From: CAZTKP01 sp964614215
GTDB lineage: Bacteria; UBP6; UBA1177
Assembly: GCA_964614215.1 (NCBI GenBank)
Contig: CAZTKP010000059.1
Location: 1 to 15,000, forward strand
Reading direction: 5' to 3'
Length of the DNA stretch: 15,000 bases
In this document: one piece after another, positions 1-7,778 of the stretch
How positions within the stretch are numbered: position 1 is the stretch's first letter
Layout of the letters: each line of letters opens with the position of its first letter
Position numbers and translations under genes: made by a program
Notes under the pieces: model-generated
What the model saw: only the letters and a program-made list of their open reading frames with translations
Databases searched by the model: none
What the model was told of the DNA's origin: nothing

Positions 1-1631
1 ATATAAAACGAAAACACGGATCCTTTGCCGGGAGTGCTCCTGACACTTATTTCACCACCCATAAGCTCAACAAGACCTTTAGATATGGCAAGCCCGAGGC
101 CGGTTCCTTTAAACTGCTTTTTATGTCCAGTATCCAGCTGAGAGAACCGTTTGAAAAGAAGACCAGTCTGATCTTGATTTATTCCTATTCCTGTATCTGC
201 CACCTCAAAAATGATCATTCTTTCATCGTTAAGGCAGTTCTTGCACATTACAGAGAGCTCAACTTTCCCCTGAGCAGTGAATTTTATTGCATTGCTTATA
301 AGGTTGTTCAGAACTCTTCCGATCGCAAGCTCGTCTCCGAAGATCATTTCAGGAACAGCGGGATCAATATCGAAACGAAGTTCCAAACCTTTTGCTTTTG
401 CAGAGTGCTCGAAAATGGAAACGGTAGTTTTAATTCTGTTATATAAATTGAAGTTGTCTCTATGCAGTTCCATTTTACCGGATTCGATCTTCGAATAGTC
501 AAGTATATCATCAATTATCAGAAGCAGAGTTTTAGAGGATTCCTTTCCCAGATCCAGAAACTTCTTCTGTTCTTCATCAAGAGTGGTGTCTTTAAGGATC
601 TCTATCATTCCGACAATTCCATTTAAAGGTGTTCTGATCTCGTGAGACATGTTTGACAGGAACTGGCTTTTGACTCTGCTTGCAAACTCCGCCTCTATTC
701 TTGCCTTATGCAGCTCCTCTTCGAGCTGCATTCTGTGAATCGCAATAGCAGCAGTATTGGCAAAAGTCTCGATAAGATTTTTATTCAGCTTATCGGCACC
801 TCTTCTAAGAAAAATATTGATACTGCCGAAAAGAGAGTTGTCATGAACAAGGCCGATCATATAATAGTCTTCGACTTTGGTGAGCTTTTTTAAAAGCATT
901 ATTGTTTCATAGGAAAACTTTCCTGTCTTTGGAGGAAGGTAGGAAATATCGATAGACAGCAGTTTCCCTTTAGAAAGGTCGTTAAGTGTCTTTTGTATAG
1001 GATTCCACGAATGGTTGATAAATGCATCCGGAACAACTTTGTGAACGATCTTTAATATTCCTCCTGCGCCGAAGTGCCGCATTACTGAAAGAGTTCTTTT
1101 TGCAGGATCCCACTGGTTAAGAACTATAAAAGCATCAGGGGCGATCTGACCTAGGCGTGAAATGATAACATCGTACAGCGAACGGCCTTTAGTCTTAAGC
1201 AGTTCGGCTGAAGCTTCTGCAAGAAACTGGAAATCATCTTTGGACTTCTGTACTGTCTGTCCGGCTTTTTTCTTTTCGGAAATGTCTATTGCCGTACCGA
1301 CAAGAGCTTTCTGCCCTTTATACTCGCCAACTTCAATATGCATTTCTATCCATTTTTCGTTACCTTTTGCAGTGATGACTTTGACTTCATAGTCATTTTC
1401 AACTTCAAGTCCCTGCATTCTTTTTATGGTTCTTTCGGTTATCAGACCGTGAAAATCGCGATGCACATATGACAGGATGGAAGGCTTGGCGAGAACATCT
1501 TCAGCAGAATTTTCTTCGACAAGGTCCACCGCCCCCTGATTACAGAACAGAAATTTCTTTCCATCGTGAATATAGAGTGCAACGGGCGAAGAATTCGCAA
1601 TTATCTCAAATGCATTCTGCCTGTTTTCCAT
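1..1631 (-). CDS. PAS-GAF sensor histidine kinase, cut by the window edge
   Basis: Cytoplasmic sensor kinase of a two-component or phosphorelay system; 543 codons are visible and the 3' end lies beyond base 1. Reading the minus strand shows an N-terminal PAS domain (about residues 1-125, beginning MENRQNAFEIIANSSPVALY), a GAF-like region (about 130-300), a HisKA domain with NMSHEIRTPLNGI in which His330 is the predicted phosphoacceptor, and a HATPase domain with N box LNNLISNAIKF (near 440), DTGIG (near 480) and GTGLGLAISKG (near 510). No signal peptide or membrane segment is seen, so it probably senses an internal cue through PAS/GAF. A receiver domain may follow off the edge (hybrid kinase). 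It starts 6 bases after the phosphofructokinase stop, with a GGGG ribosome site overlapping the end of that gene, so the two are probably cotranscribed. The family is clear; the signal and the partner are unknown. Confidence 0.92.
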   Translation of the reverse strand, partial: MENRQNAFEIIANSSPVALYIHDGKKFLFCNQGAVDLVEENSAEDVLAKPSILSYVHRDFHGLITERTIKRMQGLEVENDYEVKVITAKGNEKWIEMHIEVGEYKGQKALVGTAIDISEKKKAGQTVQKSKDDFQFLAEASAELLKTKGRSLYDVIISRLGQIAPDAFIVLNQWDPAKRTLSVMRHFGAGGILKIVHKVVPDAFINHSWNPIQKTLNDLSKGKLLSIDISYLPPKTGKFSYETIMLLKKLTKVEDYYMIGLVHDNSLFGSINIFLRRGADKLNKNLIETFANTAAIAIHRMQLEEELHKARIEAEFASRVKSQFLSNMSHEIRTPLNGIVGMIEILKDTTLDEEQKKFLDLGKESSKTLLLIIDDILDYSKIESGKMELHRDNFNLYNRIKTTVSIFEHSAKAKGLELRFDIDPAVPEMIFGDELAIGRVLNNLISNAIKFTAQGKVELSVMCKNCLNDERMIIFEVADTGIGINQDQTGLLFKRFSQLDTGHKKQFKGTGLGLAISKGLVELMGGEISVRSTPGKGSVFSFY

Positions 1632-1637
1632 AGATTG

Positions 1638-2858
1638 TTACCCCAGAACAGCCTTCATAGTGTAGTTTTCCGGATCTTTGACGTATTCTTTTGCCTTTTC
1701 AATATCATCATCATTGAGAACATGGAGATTGTCAAGCAGCATGTGATAATCCTGAGCTTCCGTGTCAACAAGTCTTGGAGTGATCTTTCCGGTTTCTGGA
1801 TCTTCCACGTCTTCAAGATACAGCGGCAGGACCTTTCCATCGTTATGGCAGACAACTATACAGCCGGATTTTCCTTCATCAAAAAGCTGTTTCACACCGT
1901 ATCCGAGCAGTGTGCAGTATTTCAGATCAAATGCAGTGGGAGCACAGCACCTTACTTCATAACCGATCTCAACAGGCCTGCTTTTTACCTTTATTCCAAG
2001 TTCATCAAGTTTTTCGCTCAGCAGAACGTTGAATATGTGAGCTTTTGAGACCTTTCCAAGTTCAGGATGTCCGTGATCGTCAAAAGAGAACTTTATCCCC
2101 GAATTAATGATCTCCTTATCTGACATGAAATGGAAAACGCCCTCACTTATAATGATAGCTCCGTAACTGATGCCGTAGATAGTTCTTTTGATTATCGATG
2201 ACACCATAAGCCTGATGATCCTGTCAAAGGTCACTTCCACTTTTTTGAACATTTCAGGAATGATGATCATCGGATAGTGACAGGCAGTACCGATTCCGAA
2301 TGCAAGATGTCCTGCCTCTCTTCCCATTGATGAGACAACGAACCAGTTTCCGCTTGTCCTTGCATCCTCATAGACGGTTGTAGCTATTCTGACGCCTTCG
2401 TTCTTTGCTGAATGATAGCCGAAAGTCGGCAGTCTTTCAGGAAGAGGAAGGTCATTGTCAATTGTTTTAGGAACGTGGATATTTCGAACAGGCAGGTTTT
2501 TTTCGTTAAGAAACTTTGTAATTCTGTTTGCAGTGGATGCTGTATCATCACCGCCTATCGTTACGAGAAGTTCCACGTTGTTCTTAATGAAAAAGTCAGC
2601 TTTAAATTCAGAGTCTTTCGGCTTATATCTGCTCATTTTGAGGAATGACCCGCCTCTGTTGAAGTAGCGGTCGGCCATATCAAAATCGATCTCGATAGTG
2701 TCGGTCTTATCCGTAAAAAGTGTTTTTGTCCCGTAGTTTATTCCGATAACACGGTATCCGTCCTTTAAAAAGACCTTTGCAATGGAACATACAACAGTGT
2801 TTATTCCGGGAGCCGGACCGCCTGAACAGAGAATTGCGACTGAGCGTCTGCTTTCCAT
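1638..2858 (-). CDS. 6-phosphofructokinase, PPi-dependent type
   Basis: Glycolytic or gluconeogenic enzyme of 406 residues interconverting fructose 6-phosphate and fructose 1,6-bisphosphate. Family motifs in order: CSGGPAPGIN (11-20), GGDDT (102-106), PKTIDND (130-136, with Asp134 as the likely catalytic base), SSMGREAGH (176-184) and IIPEMF (199-204). ATP-using enzymes normally have Gly at the two positions occupied here by Asp105 and Lys131 (GGDGS and PGTIDND). Asp plus Lys is the known signature of pyrophosphate-dependent enzymes, which work reversibly. The chosen start (MESRR) has GGAGG five bases upstream; an in-frame ATG at 2882 would add eight residues but has no such site. The gene is divergent from the biosynthetic operon, with an assembly gap between, and is followed directly by the sensor kinase. 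Family call is firm; phosphoryl-donor assignment is inferred from the two residues. Confidence 0.93.
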   Translation of the reverse strand: MESRRSVAILCSGGPAPGINTVVCSIAKVFLKDGYRVIGINYGTKTLFTDKTDTIEIDFDMADRYFNRGGSFLKMSRYKPKDSEFKADFFIKNNVELLVTIGGDDTASTANRITKFLNEKNLPVRNIHVPKTIDNDLPLPERLPTFGYHSAKNEGVRIATTVYEDARTSGNWFVVSSMGREAGHLAFGIGTACHYPMIIIPEMFKKVEVTFDRIIRLMVSSIIKRTIYGISYGAIIISEGVFHFMSDKEIINSGIKFSFDDHGHPELGKVSKAHIFNVLLSEKLDELGIKVKSRPVEIGYEVRCCAPTAFDLKYCTLLGYGVKQLFDEGKSGCIVVCHNDGKVLPLYLEDVEDPETGKITPRLVDTEAQDYHMLLDNLHVLNDDDIEKAKEYVKDPENYTMKAVLG

Positions 2859-2863
2859 TTTTT

Positions 2864-2868
2864 CCTCC
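2864..2868 (-). promoter_or_regulatory. Ribosome binding site that fixes the phosphofructokinase start
   Basis: GGAGG on the minus strand followed by five A residues and then ATG at 2858. It lies inside the longer open frame, so it argues for the shorter protein beginning MESRR rather than the start at 2882. Confidence 0.75.
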
Positions 2869-2915
2869 ATTTGCATTAACATTTAACAAAACGGTGAAAT
2901 TTTACTGTATTTAAT

Positions 2916-3015
2916 NNNNNNNNNNNNNNNNNNNNNNNNNNNNNNNNNNNNNNNNNNNNNNNNNNNNNNNNNNNNNNNNNNNNNNNNNNNNNNNNNNNNN
3001 NNNNNNNNNNNNNNN
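2916..3015. other. Assembly gap of exactly 100 N
   Basis: One hundred consecutive N bases between two divergent genes. A round 100 is the usual placeholder for a scaffold gap of unknown size. The neighbourhood of the phosphofructokinase gene and the ammonia-lyase operon therefore rests on scaffolding, and sequence (even whole genes) may be missing here. Confidence 0.97.
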
Positions 3016-3027
3016 TATCGCAAAAAT

Positions 3028-3055
3028 TTGACCCTTCCTCTTCTTTGTATATAAT
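3028..3055 (+). promoter_or_regulatory. Sigma70-like promoter of the ammonia-lyase operon
   Basis: TTGACC (3028-3033), a 16-base spacer, then a perfect TATAAT (3050-3055). Transcription would begin near 3062 and leave an AT-rich leader of about 55 bases before the ATG at 3117. It starts only 13 bases after the N gap, which suggests the operon really begins here and is not cut at its 5' end. No strong operator or riboswitch structure is evident in the leader. Confidence 0.65.
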
Positions 3056-3116
3056 CCAGCGGCGATGTTATTTTTAAGTTATTATATTAAATATGGTGAA
3101 ATAGGACATTATAAAA

Positions 3117-4652
3117 ATGACTGTTATTGGAAACGGGTATCTCAAGTTTAATGATTTTCTTGATGTTGTTGTAGATCACAAGCAGCTGGAAGTTAGTGAA
3201 GAAGCTCTTGAAAAAGTTCAGAAGAGCTATAACTTTCTCGAAAGTTTTGCAAAGAACAGGACCATCTACGGGATAAACACCGGTTTCGGCCCTATGGCTA
3301 GATACAAGATCGAAGATCAGGATGTCAGTCAGCTGCAGCTTAATCTGATAAGAAGTCATGCTGCCGGCACAGGTAAAATTCTTCCTGAGCTGTATTCAAG
3401 AGCGTCAGTTCTGGCGAGACTGAATACGATCGCTCTAGGATATTCAGGTGTTCATCCCGAAGTTATCGATCTTCTTGCAGCTTTTATAAATCACGGTGTA
3501 TCTCCTGTGATTCCTGAACACGGCGGAGTCGGAGCCAGCGGTGATCTTGTTCAGCTTGCTCATCTTGCTCTTAATCTTATCGGTGAGGGAAATGTTCACT
3601 ACAACGGAAAGATCATGCCGACCTCAGAAGTTTTTAAACAGCTTGATCTTGAACCGATAGACATGCATCTCCGTGAAGGACTTTCACTGATCAACGGAAC
3701 TTCGGTGATGAGCGGAATAGGCATGGTAAATCTTTTTTACACCAGAAGACTGTTCAACTGGATGATGATGGCCTGCGCTATGCTGATGGAGGTCGTGGAA
3801 TGTTACGACGACCATTATTCTGTTCAGACAAACAGAGTTAAACTTCATCCGGCACAGAATACGGTTGCCTCCAGGCTTACAAGGATACTTAACGGCAGCT
3901 CAATGGTGAAAAGCCGCAGAAAGAACATGTATGACAAGGTTGTTCCCTCAGGCTTTATTGATGAGAAAGTTCAGGAATTCTATTCAATAAGATGTGTGCC
4001 CCAGGTGCTGGGCCCTGTTTTGGAAGCCATTGATTTTACTGAGAAAGTTCTTGTCGATGAAATAAATTCGGTGAATGATAATCCTGTAGTGGACGCTGAT
4101 GAAGAGTTCGTCTATCACGGCGGAAACTTTCATGGCGACTACGTGTCATTTGAAATGGACAAGATGAAGATCGCCGTTACCAAAATGACTATGCTTGCTG
4201 AAAGGCAGATCAACTATCTTATGAATCCCAAGCTCAATGAAAAACTTCCTCCTTTTGTCAATCTGGGCAGACTGGGCTTCAACTATGGAATGCAGGCAGT
4301 GCAGTTTACAGCGGTTTCGACAACTGCCGAAAATCAGACACTCTGCTATCCTAACTGTGTTCACAGCATACCCAACAACAACGATAATCAGGATGTTGTG
4401 AGCATGGGAACTAATTCAGCAAATATAACACGCACTGTAATTGAGAACGCATATGAGGTTATCTCAATTGAGCTGATGTCACTGCTTCAGGCGATCGATT
4501 ATCTTGACTGTAGAGGGAGGATGTCACCTTCGACGGCAGTTGTTTACGATGAACTGAGAAAAGTTGTTCCTGTTTTTAAGGAAGATACTCCTAAAGACGG
4601 TGCCGTAAAGGCAATGAAAGAGCATATTTATAACAGAGACTGTGAGGTCTAG
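3117..4652 (+). CDS. Tyrosine/aromatic amino acid ammonia-lyase, flexirubin type
   Basis: MIO-dependent lyase of 511 residues that removes ammonia from an aromatic amino acid, most likely tyrosine to 4-coumarate, as starter for the neighbouring lipid/polyketide-like enzymes. The cofactor triad Ala140-Ser141-Gly142 lies in GGVGASGDLVQLAHLAL. Other family signatures are YGINTGFGPMARY (51-63, Tyr51 as the likely catalytic residue), LINGTSVMSGIG, YSIRCVPQVLGP, HGGNFHGDY and IPNNNDNQDVVSMGTNSA. The selectivity pair is Ser80-His81 (IRSHAAGTG). This pair is histidase-like in the classic code, but I recall the same RSH arrangement in the proven Flavobacterium johnsoniae tyrosine ammonia-lyase, whose sequence resembles this one along most of its length. 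The ribosome site is weak (AGGA 11 bases before ATG), but the start matches that relative. First gene of the operon; three bases precede the next start. Histidine or phenylalanine as substrate cannot be excluded. Confidence 0.9.
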   Translation: MTVIGNGYLKFNDFLDVVVDHKQLEVSEEALEKVQKSYNFLESFAKNRTIYGINTGFGPMARYKIEDQDVSQLQLNLIRSHAAGTGKILPELYSRASVLARLNTIALGYSGVHPEVIDLLAAFINHGVSPVIPEHGGVGASGDLVQLAHLALNLIGEGNVHYNGKIMPTSEVFKQLDLEPIDMHLREGLSLINGTSVMSGIGMVNLFYTRRLFNWMMMACAMLMEVVECYDDHYSVQTNRVKLHPAQNTVASRLTRILNGSSMVKSRRKNMYDKVVPSGFIDEKVQEFYSIRCVPQVLGPVLEAIDFTEKVLVDEINSVNDNPVVDADEEFVYHGGNFHGDYVSFEMDKMKIAVTKMTMLAERQINYLMNPKLNEKLPPFVNLGRLGFNYGMQAVQFTAVSTTAENQTLCYPNCVHSIPNNNDNQDVVSMGTNSANITRTVIENAYEVISIELMSLLQAIDYLDCRGRMSPSTAVVYDELRKVVPVFKEDTPKDGAVKAMKEHIYNRDCEV

Positions 4653-4655
4653 ATC

Positions 4656-5384
4656 ATGAAAACGGCACTTGTGACAGGTGGATCACGCGGAATCGGCAAG
4701 GCGATCTGTGAAAGGCTCGCAAAAGACGGTTTTAAGGTTCTGGTCAACTATAAGAGCAATGAAAATGCAGCGGCTGAGACTGTTGAACAGATAAAAGCAC
4801 AGGGTGGAAATGCTGAAGCGATCCAGTTCAATGTTGCAGATAGAGTTGAAGTCCGCAAGGTTATTTCAGGCTGGCAGGAAAGTAACCCTGAAGACGCAAT
4901 AGAGGTCCTGGTTAATAATGCGGGTATCAGAAAGGATAACCTGCTTATGTCGATGGAAGATGAGGAGTGGGACAGCGTGATCGATACAAATCTTAACTCC
5001 GTCTATAATGTTACTTCAGCTGTAATAACAGGCATGATGTACAGTAAGAAAGGAAGGATAGTAAATATCACAAGTCTTTCAGGAATTAAGGGACTTCCGG
5101 GTCAGATGAACTATTCTTCGGCAAAGGCTGCAATGATCGGAGCAACTAAAGCTCTTGCACAGGAAGTGGGAAGAAGAAAGATAACGGTCAATGCCGTAGC
5201 TCCGGGATTTATCTCAACAGATATGACAGAAGATATAAACGAAAAAGAGTTCAGAAAGATGATTCCCGTCGGAAGATTCGGAAAACCTGAAGAAGTTGCA
5301 GGAGTTGTGGCTTTTCTCGTGTCGGACGAAGCTTCATACATCACCGGAGAAGTTATCTCTGTAAACGGCGGACTTTATACCTGA
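4656..5384 (+). CDS. 3-oxoacyl-ACP reductase-like short-chain dehydrogenase (FabG family)
   Basis: NAD(P)H-dependent ketoreductase of 242 residues, the usual FabG length. It would reduce the beta-keto group on the carrier-protein-bound chain after each condensation. Visible signatures: nucleotide-binding TGGSRGIG (7-14), NNAG (87-90), Ser140 in NITS, the catalytic pair Tyr153/Lys157 in YSSAK, and VAPGFISTDM (181-190). The C-terminal end ASYITGEVISVNGGLYT is typical of the family. GAGG eight bases before the ATG lies inside the end of the lyase gene, indicating tight coupling. Its place between the lyase and the ketosynthase argues for a dedicated secondary-lipid role rather than housekeeping fatty acid synthesis. 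In aryl-polyene pathways the corresponding enzyme is ApeQ. Confidence 0.93.
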   Translation: MKTALVTGGSRGIGKAICERLAKDGFKVLVNYKSNENAAAETVEQIKAQGGNAEAIQFNVADRVEVRKVISGWQESNPEDAIEVLVNNAGIRKDNLLMSMEDEEWDSVIDTNLNSVYNVTSAVITGMMYSKKGRIVNITSLSGIKGLPGQMNYSSAKAAMIGATKALAQEVGRRKITVNAVAPGFISTDMTEDINEKEFRKMIPVGRFGKPEEVAGVVAFLVSDEASYITGEVISVNGGLYT

Positions 5385-5393
5385 GGAGGGATT

Positions 5394-6614
5394 ATGAGAA
5401 GAGTTGTTGTAACAGGAATCGGAATTCACTCATGTATCGGAAATTCAGTTGAAGAGGTCAGAGACTCACTTTTTAAGGGGAAGTCCGGTATAGTTTTTGA
5501 TCAGGAAAGAAAGGACGTAGGTTTCCGCAGCGCTCTTACCGGTAAAGTTGAGATCCCTTCACTTAAGGGAAAGCTCAGCAGGAGAGAGAGGGTCGGTCTT
5601 GCCGAAGAGGGAATTTACGCCTACGCGGCAACGGAACAGGCTTTTGATCAGGCTAAGATCGATATGGACTTTCTTGAAAAGAACGAGGTCGGGATTCTTT
5701 ACGGAAACGACAGTTCCGCAAAGGCCGTGATCGAATCTACTGACACAATGAGAGAAAAAAAGGACACGATGCTTCTTGGAAGCGGTGCGATCTTTCAGGC
5801 AATGAATTCGACAATAACTATGAATCTGGCCACGATCTATAAGCTCAAAGGTATAAACTTTACGATCAGCGGTGCCTGCGCAAGTGGCTCACACTCGCTG
5901 GGCATAGGATATTTCATGATAAAGTACGGGTTTCAGGATATGATCCTCGTAGGTGGAGGTCAGGAAGTCAACTACTATTCAATGGCGAGTTTTGACGGTC
6001 TAAGTGCTTTCTCGACAAGAGAAGACACTCCTGAGCAGGCAAGCAGACCTTTCGATGCCACAAGAGACGGTCTTGTTCCAAGCGGCGGTGCGGCCTCTCT
6101 TGTTATCGAGAGTCTGGAAAGTGCTCAGAAAAGAGGTGCTCCCATACTTGCTGAAGTTATAGGATACGGTTTTTCATCGAATGGAAGCCATATTTCTGTC
6201 CCCAATGTTGACGGCCCGACAGTTTCTTTAAGGCGTTCTCTTGAAGATGCAGGGATAACTCCCAAAGAAGTCGATTACATTAATGCTCACGCAACTTCAA
6301 CGCCTGTCGGAGATATGAACGAGGCACAGGCGATAGATACGGTTTTCGGTGAACATAAGCCGCTTGTCAGTTCAACAAAGTCAATGACCGGGCATGAATG
6401 CTGGATGGCAGGAGCAAGTGAAGCGGTTTACTCTATCATCATGATGCAAAACGGTTTTGTTGCTCCCAATATAAATTTTTCGCAGCCTTGTGAAGAGGCA
6501 AAACCGCTAAATATAACTGCTGAGACCGTTGAGACAGATCTTGATACGATAGTTAGCAACTCATTTGGTTTCGGCGGAACAAATTCGACAATAGTTTTAA
6601 GAAAGTTTAAATAG
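5394..6614 (+). CDS. Beta-ketoacyl-ACP synthase II-like ketosynthase (FabF family)
   Basis: Condensing enzyme of 406 residues that would extend an acyl or aryl starter with malonyl-ACP. The full Cys-His-His triad is present: Cys162 in ISGACASGSHS, His299 in NAHATSTPVGD and His334 in KSMTGHECWMAGA. The C-terminal FGFGGTNSTIVL (391-402) is the standard KS ending, so it is an active ketosynthase and not a chain-length factor. It differs from housekeeping FabF in details, for example NAHATST in place of the common NAHGTST and GHECWMAGA in place of GHxxGAAG, which points to a specialised subfamily. A strong ribosome site GGAGGG overlaps the preceding stop. It is the only ketosynthase in the visible operon, whereas classical aryl-polyene and flexirubin clusters carry several KS or KS-like genes. 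Confidence 0.93.
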   Translation: MRRVVVTGIGIHSCIGNSVEEVRDSLFKGKSGIVFDQERKDVGFRSALTGKVEIPSLKGKLSRRERVGLAEEGIYAYAATEQAFDQAKIDMDFLEKNEVGILYGNDSSAKAVIESTDTMREKKDTMLLGSGAIFQAMNSTITMNLATIYKLKGINFTISGACASGSHSLGIGYFMIKYGFQDMILVGGGQEVNYYSMASFDGLSAFSTREDTPEQASRPFDATRDGLVPSGGAASLVIESLESAQKRGAPILAEVIGYGFSSNGSHISVPNVDGPTVSLRRSLEDAGITPKEVDYINAHATSTPVGDMNEAQAIDTVFGEHKPLVSSTKSMTGHECWMAGASEAVYSIIMMQNGFVAPNINFSQPCEEAKPLNITAETVETDLDTIVSNSFGFGGTNSTIVLRKFK

Positions 6615-6629
6615 ATTTAGGAGAAAAAC

Positions 6630-6902
6630 ATGAAAAAAGAAGAAATTATCAGCAAGATCAATGAATTCCTCGGTGAAGAATTTGAGATCGAACTTGATGA
6701 GATCAAACCTGATGCAAATCTGATGGAAACTCTTGAGCTTGACAGTCTTGACCTTGTTGACCTTGTTGTCATCATTGAGAAAAACTTCGGATTTAAAGTT
6801 GATGCAAAGGATTTTGTAAACATTAAAACTTTCCAGAATTTCTACGATTACGTGGTTGATAAACTTGAAAATCCCGAGAAAAAGACCGAAGGACCCGAGT
6901 AG
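6630..6902 (+). CDS. Acyl carrier protein
   Basis: Small acidic carrier protein of 90 residues. Ser39 in LELDSLDLVDLV is the predicted phosphopantetheine attachment site, and the following acidic helix (VVIIEKNFGF) is typical of the recognition helix. It would hold the growing chain for the ketosynthase and reductase. The C-terminal tail (KLENPEKKTEGPE) is longer and more charged than in housekeeping AcpP. AGGAG lies just before the start, and the gene fits tightly between the ketosynthase and acyltransferase genes, so it is probably dedicated to this pathway. No phosphopantetheinyl transferase is visible in the window; one would have to act in trans. Confidence 0.93.
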   Translation: MKKEEIISKINEFLGEEFEIELDEIKPDANLMETLELDSLDLVDLVVIIEKNFGFKVDAKDFVNIKTFQNFYDYVVDKLENPEKKTEGPE

Positions 6903-6908
6903 TTTCTG

Positions 6909-7778
6909 ATGTCTTCCTGGTCAGGAAAGAGTCGTGGAGGCTCGATCGGATATCTTCTTTTCCACTATTTCATTAAGTTCGGCGGACTTTGGTCGGCTTA
7001 TCTTATTCTGAAATTTGTTGCCCTTTATTTTCTTTTTACAGCACCATCAGCTGTTAAGAGCCTGTATTTCTATTTCAGGAAAGCTCTCGGCTACGGACGC
7101 TTAAAAAGCTGTTTTTCCGTTTACATGAACTTTGTAAAACTGGGCGAGACGATCATAGACAGAATGGCTGTTACGATGGGAATGAGAGACAGGTTTCAGT
7201 TCAAGTTCGTTGACGAACCTGTTCTTAGAAAAAGTGTGGAAAGTGAGGACGGATGTCTGATGATAAGCGGACACATCGGGAACTGGCAGGTTGCTCAGGC
7301 TTTTCTCAACCGTTTTAGTAAAAACAGGGTCAATATCGTTATGCTCGATGTGGAGAATGAGAAGATAAAAGAGCATGTTAAGAACATTGAAGGCGGCGAG
7401 AATGTTCACTTTATCTTTATGAACGACGAGATGAACTATCTGCTTGATATTGTTAAGGCTTTCAGAAACAAAGAAGTCGTCTGTCTGCATGGGGACCGTT
7501 TTCTTGAAGGTGCTAGAATTGAGCCCGTGAAGTTCTTTGGAATGGATGCTGATTTTCCCGACGGTCCTTTTTCACTTGGAAAGAAGTTCAAGGTTCCGTC
7601 ATCTTTCACTTTTGTCATGAAAACCGGAAGGACAGAGTACAGTTTTTATGCAACGCAGGCCAAGGTCTACACGGATCTGAACGAGATGAGGGAAGATTAT
7701 GTCAGAGAGCTTGAAAGGATCGTAAAAATGTATCCGTACCAGTGGTTTAACTATCATAAATTCTGGAGGGATCAATGA
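6909..7778 (+). CDS. LpxL/HtrB-like lipid acyltransferase with altered HX4D/E motif
   Basis: Membrane-associated acyltransferase of 289 residues related to lipid A secondary acyltransferases and to the acyltransferases of aryl-polyene/flexirubin clusters. It would transfer the finished chain from the carrier protein to a lipid acceptor. An N-terminal hydrophobic stretch (about 14-48) can anchor it in the inner membrane. The signature block is MISGHIGNWQVAQAF (118-132), followed by CLHGDRFLEG (192-201), FPDGPFSLG (216-224) and a C-terminal PYQWFNYHKFW (276-286). The catalytic His122 is present, but the acidic residue normally four positions on (HX4D/E) is Gln127. It may be a subfamily variant, use another acid, or be less active. 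The start follows the carrier-protein stop by six bases with only a weak ribosome site, and the end overlaps the next gene (ATGA), indicating translational coupling. Confidence 0.85.
   Translation: MSSWSGKSRGGSIGYLLFHYFIKFGGLWSAYLILKFVALYFLFTAPSAVKSLYFYFRKALGYGRLKSCFSVYMNFVKLGETIIDRMAVTMGMRDRFQFKFVDEPVLRKSVESEDGCLMISGHIGNWQVAQAFLNRFSKNRVNIVMLDVENEKIKEHVKNIEGGENVHFIFMNDEMNYLLDIVKAFRNKEVVCLHGDRFLEGARIEPVKFFGMDADFPDGPFSLGKKFKVPSSFTFVMKTGRTEYSFYATQAKVYTDLNEMREDYVRELERIVKMYPYQWFNYHKFWRDQ

Noticed and set aside
1566..2048. Open frame of 160 codons on the plus strand
   Set aside because: It lies antisense to the end of the phosphofructokinase gene and the start of the kinase gene, both with strong family motifs; the translated product looks like no protein family.
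2859..2882. Longer phosphofructokinase start (MLMQMEEK)
   Set aside because: The GGAGG ribosome site lies within this extension, directly before the next in-frame ATG, and the family begins near MESRRSVAIL.
3117..4652. Histidine ammonia-lyase of a histidine-degradation operon
   Set aside because: The operon has no urocanase or imidazolonepropionase, and overall sequence resembles flexirubin-type tyrosine lyases better.
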